Below the pieces are notes generated by a model. That model had not been told where the DNA came from. It was given only the letters and a program-made list of their open reading frames with translations, and made no database searches. A stretch of 5,438 bases of DNA, taken from contig JAITIH010000029.1 of NCBI GenBank assembly GCA_031279525.1, forward strand, positions 1-5,438, in the 5' to 3' direction. Of the stretch, positions 5,371-5,438 are shown piece by piece (within the stretch, counting starts at the first letter, position 1; each line of letters opens with the position of its first letter). A program made the position numbers and the translations under genes. This DNA is from Deltaproteobacteria bacterium. GTDB taxonomy: Bacteria; Desulfobacterota; Desulfarculia; Adiutricales; Adiutricaceae.

Positions 5371-5438
5371 TTACCACGATGGCAGCAGCCGTTCCGAGGT
5401 TAAGTTCATCAGAGCGCTAGCGATTTTATTCAAAGAGG
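5371..5438 (-). CDS. C-terminal end of an unidentified upstream gene (partial)
   Basis: One minus-strand frame is open from the right edge to TAA at 5371-5373 and gives the 21-residue tail SLNKIASALMNLTS followed by ERLLPSW. The tail looks like ordinary soluble protein, has plausible codons and ends 21 nt before the ATG of the fusion gene. That spacing is typical of genes in one operon. The fragment is too short for any family call, and an open stretch this short could arise by chance. If it is real, the promoter for the fusion gene lies upstream, outside the window. Confidence 0.4.
   Translation of the reverse strand, partial: SLNKIASALMNLTSERLLPSW

Noticed and set aside
1..5438. tRNA, rRNA or CRISPR array
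   Set aside because: I saw no cloverleaf with a T-arm consensus, no rRNA-like sequence, and no regularly spaced identical repeats. The only tandem repeat is three imperfect 16-18 bp units without spacers.

Overview
This is a bacterial window of about 5.4 kb in which every credible gene reads on the minus strand. The bacterial reading rests on a PcrA/UvrD-type helicase with its C-terminal Tudor-like domain, Shine-Dalgarno sites (AGGAGG, AAGG), and a TTG start. The chromosome is GC-rich. An AT-rich patch at the left edge is part of an insertion sequence. The taxon cannot be fixed from the sequence; an anaerobe with archaeal-like C1 enzymes is a guess based on one gene.

Layout in the direction of transcription, right to left. 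(1) 5371-5438 is the probable last 21 codons of an unknown gene. (2) 21 nt further on, 3805-5349 encodes a 514-residue protein that I read as three domains: an MtrA-like N-terminal domain, a methanogen-type thymidylate-synthase-like domain, and a DUF4346-like C-terminal domain. The active-site cysteine context is kept, but several other thymidylate-synthase positions are changed. (3) 3326-3804 is a gene-free stretch rich in GGCC, TTTGG and TTAAGG words. It holds an 11-bp hairpin just after the stop of the fusion gene, a short tandem repeat, a good sigma-70-like promoter and small palindromes in the helicase leader. (4) 1190-3325 encodes a complete 711-residue PcrA/UvrD-like helicase. (5) 748-1176 encodes a small exported protein with four cysteines. 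It starts at TTG behind a perfect AGGAGG that abuts the helicase stop codon, so the two genes form a tight pair. (6) 68-747 has no convincing gene. It holds the AT-rich end of the insertion sequence, a strong hairpin at 251-285 and palindromic GC-rich sequence. (7) 1-67 is the start of an IS1634-type transposase that runs off the window.

The fusion protein and the helicase plus secreted-protein pair look like two transcription units, because a promoter lies between them. No functional link between them is evident. The most notable item is the MtrA/thymidylate-synthase/DUF4346 fusion with its altered active site. The small four-cysteine secreted protein is the second.
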